Of a stretch of DNA of 64,000 nucleotides, positions 61,546 through 64,000 are shown piece by piece (the stretch's first letter is position 1; every line of letters begins with the position of its first letter). This stretch comes from Blakeslea trispora (taxonomy: Eukaryota; Mucoromycota; Mucoromycetes; Mucorales; Choanephoraceae): contig JAIWNE010000091.1 of the NCBI GenBank assembly GCA_025331445.1, positions 1-64,000 of the forward strand. Reading direction: 5' to 3'. The notes under the pieces were generated by a model, which saw only the letters and a program-made list of their open reading frames with translations, ran no database searches and was not told the DNA's origin. Position numbers and translations under genes: made by a program.

Positions 61546-62085
61546 TTATACAGTAGATCTGCCCATGAAGCGTCTTTGCTTCTTTGGCTGCTTCTTGAAA
61601 GGGTTACTGACACTGCTTCTTCTGGCCTTGGAAGTTTGAGCAGTGTTTGTGGTGGGGCTTAGCTTATCCATGACACGGTCAGTAGTACTGCTATGTCTTC
61701 TAGACTTCTTCTGTTTCTTTGTTGCGGTGTTTGGAGACATCATTGCCTTCAATTTTCCGAATGAACCGGTAGAAGCAGCACTACTTCTACGTCGATCTCG
61801 CTTGTTACTGTTCGTACTTAAGCCAAACTTGTTATTCTTTACAGGCTGCTTTCCTCTGTTTGAAGAGCCCAGGCTAAGTCTACGAAGACCACTTGAGGTA
61901 GCAGGATCAGCTCCTACTTGTCTTTGAGGAGTGAGACTAAATCTATCAGTTAAGATGGTTAATAAGGCTCAATGGTAAAGAACAAGATTAGAATAATACC
62001 TCTTCTTTGGTGTCTTTGCGGTCTTGACTTTTCTTGAGGCTCTTTGCTTCTTTGGTCTGTTTGCAGAACTAACGTTGTTTCCCAT
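61546..62085 (-). CDS. Small basic protein with N-myristoylation motif, unknown
   Basis: Exons 62085-62000 and 61942-61546 give 160 residues. MGNNVSSANRPKKQRASRKVK fits the N-myristoylation rule (Gly2, Ser6) next to a polybasic stretch, the classic dual plasma-membrane anchor. The rest is Ser/Arg/Lys-rich with many potential phosphosites (RRLSLGSS, RRRSSAAS, SRRHSSTT, ARRSSVS; all RRxS-type, suited to PKA or AGC kinases) and ends KKQPKKQRRFMGRSTV. No folded domain visible. Two in-frame acceptors six bases apart (after GATAG at 61943 or TTTAG at 61937) would give RFSLTP or SLTP. Probably a signalling or membrane-electrostatic-switch protein, by inference only; a nuclear or chromatin-associated protein is the alternative. 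Confidence 0.65.
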
Positions 62086-62669
62086 TTTGATTTTGTTGTA
62101 GCTTTTATTCGATTTGATATGATTTGATTTGTGAAATGAAAGAACTGTTTTAGCTCCACCCTTTTATATGTGAGCTGAATCATGCTAAGAAGCAGGTATG
62201 ACGATAAACGTTAAATTGCTCATGTGATAAAAGAAACATAGCTTAAATTTACACGATCTTCAAAAAAAAAAAGAGCTCTGACGTAAGTATCCTGGTTACA
62301 AGGCACCAAGAACGTCTCCTTACACTTGTTATGCTCTGAAACAAAACTATAGGCAACTACATTATGAATAGCTTCAAGAAGTCGATCTATTTTACAACAA
62401 TACTAACTTGAACCAAAAAGAATTATGACTAGTGGTTATTCATCCACCTAAATCATCTTGAAATCCCAAGTACTACCTTCATGATGTAATATTGATCTAT
62501 AAAGCAACAGAGCACAAGAAAAGCTACAATGTTTTTTAGAGTTTGACATCATATAGTGGTTAACCATAAACTGATGCAACTTCTTAATTTGCAGGACAAA
62601 TCTTGATAGATACGAATGGCTGTGAGATTGTGGAATCTTCTTTTGATCACAACAGGTGATTTTCTTCTA

Positions 62670-63240
62670 TAAAAAGCGAGAGAATGTTGTACAAACCAAG
62701 CGTATAAGAAGATCTCTTTATTCGGTTACATCAAAACTGTTTGTGACCCAAATATTACTGGTCAAGCTCACTGGATTCAGCTTTTGACATGTCTACCCAA
62801 ATTTGACACTAGCAATGATGCAACTATCATTTGTGTTGTTGATTTTTTGAATTACAAACACATTCCATACCCTTTGTTCTTCTATAACATTACAATTAGT
62901 GTAAGTCTTTTCCAAACTAGATGAGAAGATTGGTTTAAAAAAGAAAGGACTTTGAAGAGAATGATACCAAAATGTAACTATGCTCATTACTGCAGAAAAT
63001 GTTTGCTGATGTTTATGTGAATAGTATGGTGCTACAATAGATACAATTAGAGCAGCTCAAGACTATTATGCAGTACAACACTCGCTTTCTTTTTAAGAGT
63101 GTTCATACTCTTAGATTGAATGGCATTTTAGCGCTTGAAGCGATCTTCATGTCAAAGGATTGCACTCCTACATTGATTACACTCCTAAATCGAGCGACTA
63201 CTGTAAGCGATCTTGCTTTACTTCTACTCTCTATGTAACT
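62670..63240 (+). pseudogene. Decayed gene of unknown family, contains dispersed repeat copy C
   Basis: A frame without start codon reads KKISLFGYIKTVCDPNITGQ through FLNYKHIPYPLFFYNITIS and then meets a GTAAGTC donor at about 62898. After ~140 bp a fresh in-phase exon begins past ACAATAG (63040): IQLEQLKTIMQYNTRFLFKS, LNGILALEAIFMSKDC, LLNRATTV...LLLLSM, stop near 63238. Phase agreement across the gap suggests an ancestral spliced gene. The lack of an upstream Met in frame suggests decay or an unfound first exon. Copies A and B preserve only the second part. Confidence 0.4.
63105..63206 (+). repeat. Dispersed degenerate coding repeat, copy C (most intact)
   Basis: Reference copy: CATTTTAGCGCTTGAAGCGAT, GTCAAAGGATTGC, CCTAAATCGAGCGACTACTG. 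Open frame LNGILALEAIFMSKDCTPTL and LLNRATTV. Confidence 0.6.
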
Positions 63241-64000
63241 ATAATCAATTCTACTGCTACAAAGCACTTTTTTTTAAGATCCATTCAATCGGCCTCTTCC
63301 AAGTTGAATAATGTTTTTTGTATCTCGTACAAAACTGTTGAGTATCTAAACGGATAAAAGTTTGCATCACCAGTGGTTTGAGAATTCACTTGGCTGTGCG
63401 TGAACAGCACAGAAGCCTTTAGATAAGCTAAAAGTATAATTAATATAACTTTTACGAGTTGAAAAAAAGTATCTATCTGATCTGCTTACCGTGACTCGAG
63501 GCATCCACTATACCTGGTTTCGTAGTTAAACAATACCTTTTCAGCATCGGGCTTATTGGTGTTAGTTTGAAGCTAAGGAGGAACAAAAAGTAATGTAGAC
63601 TGTAGTGGATGAATTATTAGCAACCTCCTTACAACATACTTTGTCTTTGCAAAATACTATTTCAGTGTATTGCAAGTTTGTATGTATTACCTTCAAAAGT
63701 GATTTTATGTACAAGAATATTTGGTACACTATTTGATATTTTGACAAGATTGTCTGCAGCGTAATACAAACAACATGCTGATTTCGTTGCGAAGAATAAA
63801 CAGACTGAACGGCATTTCTTCTTTTTTCAAAAAAAAAAAAAGCACGCTCAAGTAATGGCTATTTGTGTTTGCGAATAAACGATGCTTAATTGCTATCAGT
63901 AGAGTGATCAGCAATATATTCAAGATAACACAAATTGACGTATAAAAACAATCAATACTTCAATTATCAATTATGAGAATGAGATACACATGCTAATTTA

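Larger units (their letters stand above)
62086..64000. other. Right-end region with gene relics
   Basis: No intact gene supported. Contains the relic at 62670-63240 with repeat copy C, T-rich and A-rich runs and short ORFs. No tRNA or telomere repeat seen. Confidence 0.5.

Overview
The window reads as nuclear DNA of an early-diverging filamentous fungus, most likely a Mucoromycota species (Mucorales-like). It is AT-rich and full of A and T runs, and its genes are cut by many introns of about 50-110 nt with GTAAGT/GTATGT donors and short TTTAG/ATAG acceptors. Every recognisable gene is a eukaryotic or fungal housekeeping gene. No CRISPR array, bacterial operon, rRNA or convincing tRNA was seen. 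I built 21 protein-coding gene models by hand; each intron was placed so that splice signals, reading phase and family conservation agree, and each summed coding length is a multiple of three.

Layout. 1-16.4 kb, all minus strand: mitochondrial chaperonin HSP60 (cut by the left edge), an aldo/keto reductase, a zinc alcohol dehydrogenase, an auxilin/Swa2-type clathrin-uncoating J protein, complex I subunit NDUFS6, a C8orf76-like protein, an N-myristoylation-motif LRR protein and the histone chaperone HIRA/Hir1. 17.5-26.3 kb: OS-9/Yos9 lectin and MICOS subunit Mic19 on plus, TAF4 on minus, the deubiquitinase OTU1/YOD1 on plus. 26.4-31.5 kb: a tandem pair of related Thr-rich, probably secreted surface proteins, one with a large 4/16-residue nested repeat. 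31.9-46.7 kb: a PH-domain protein, a small unknown protein, a secreted SGNH-fold protein with a bacterial-looking C-terminal module, a Voa1/Big1-like V-ATPase assembly protein, a PCL-type cyclin and mitochondrial MTO1. 47.2-58.3 kb: the giant lipid-transfer protein VPS13 (23 exons, 3234 codons of protein). 58.4-62.1 kb: ribosomal proteins eS1 and eS30, divergent from a shared ~295-bp promoter, then a small basic protein. The last 2 kb holds gene relics.

Several genes belong to common cellular systems: HSP60, NDUFS6, Mic19 and MTO1 in the mitochondrion; OS-9 and OTU1 in ER-associated degradation; Swa2, Voa1 and VPS13 in membrane traffic and organelle function; HIRA and TAF4 on chromatin. There is no sign of co-transcription.

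The most unusual points are: a probable one-nucleotide microexon in OTU1; two GC-AG introns; the duplicated Thr-rich secreted protein pair with conserved Lys-Arg sites and a shared Cys tail; an SGNH protein whose catalytic Ser position is Asp; a dispersed degenerate coding repeat present three times; a pogo-like inverted-repeat relic; and first exons of 3 and 4 coding nucleotides in the two ribosomal protein genes.
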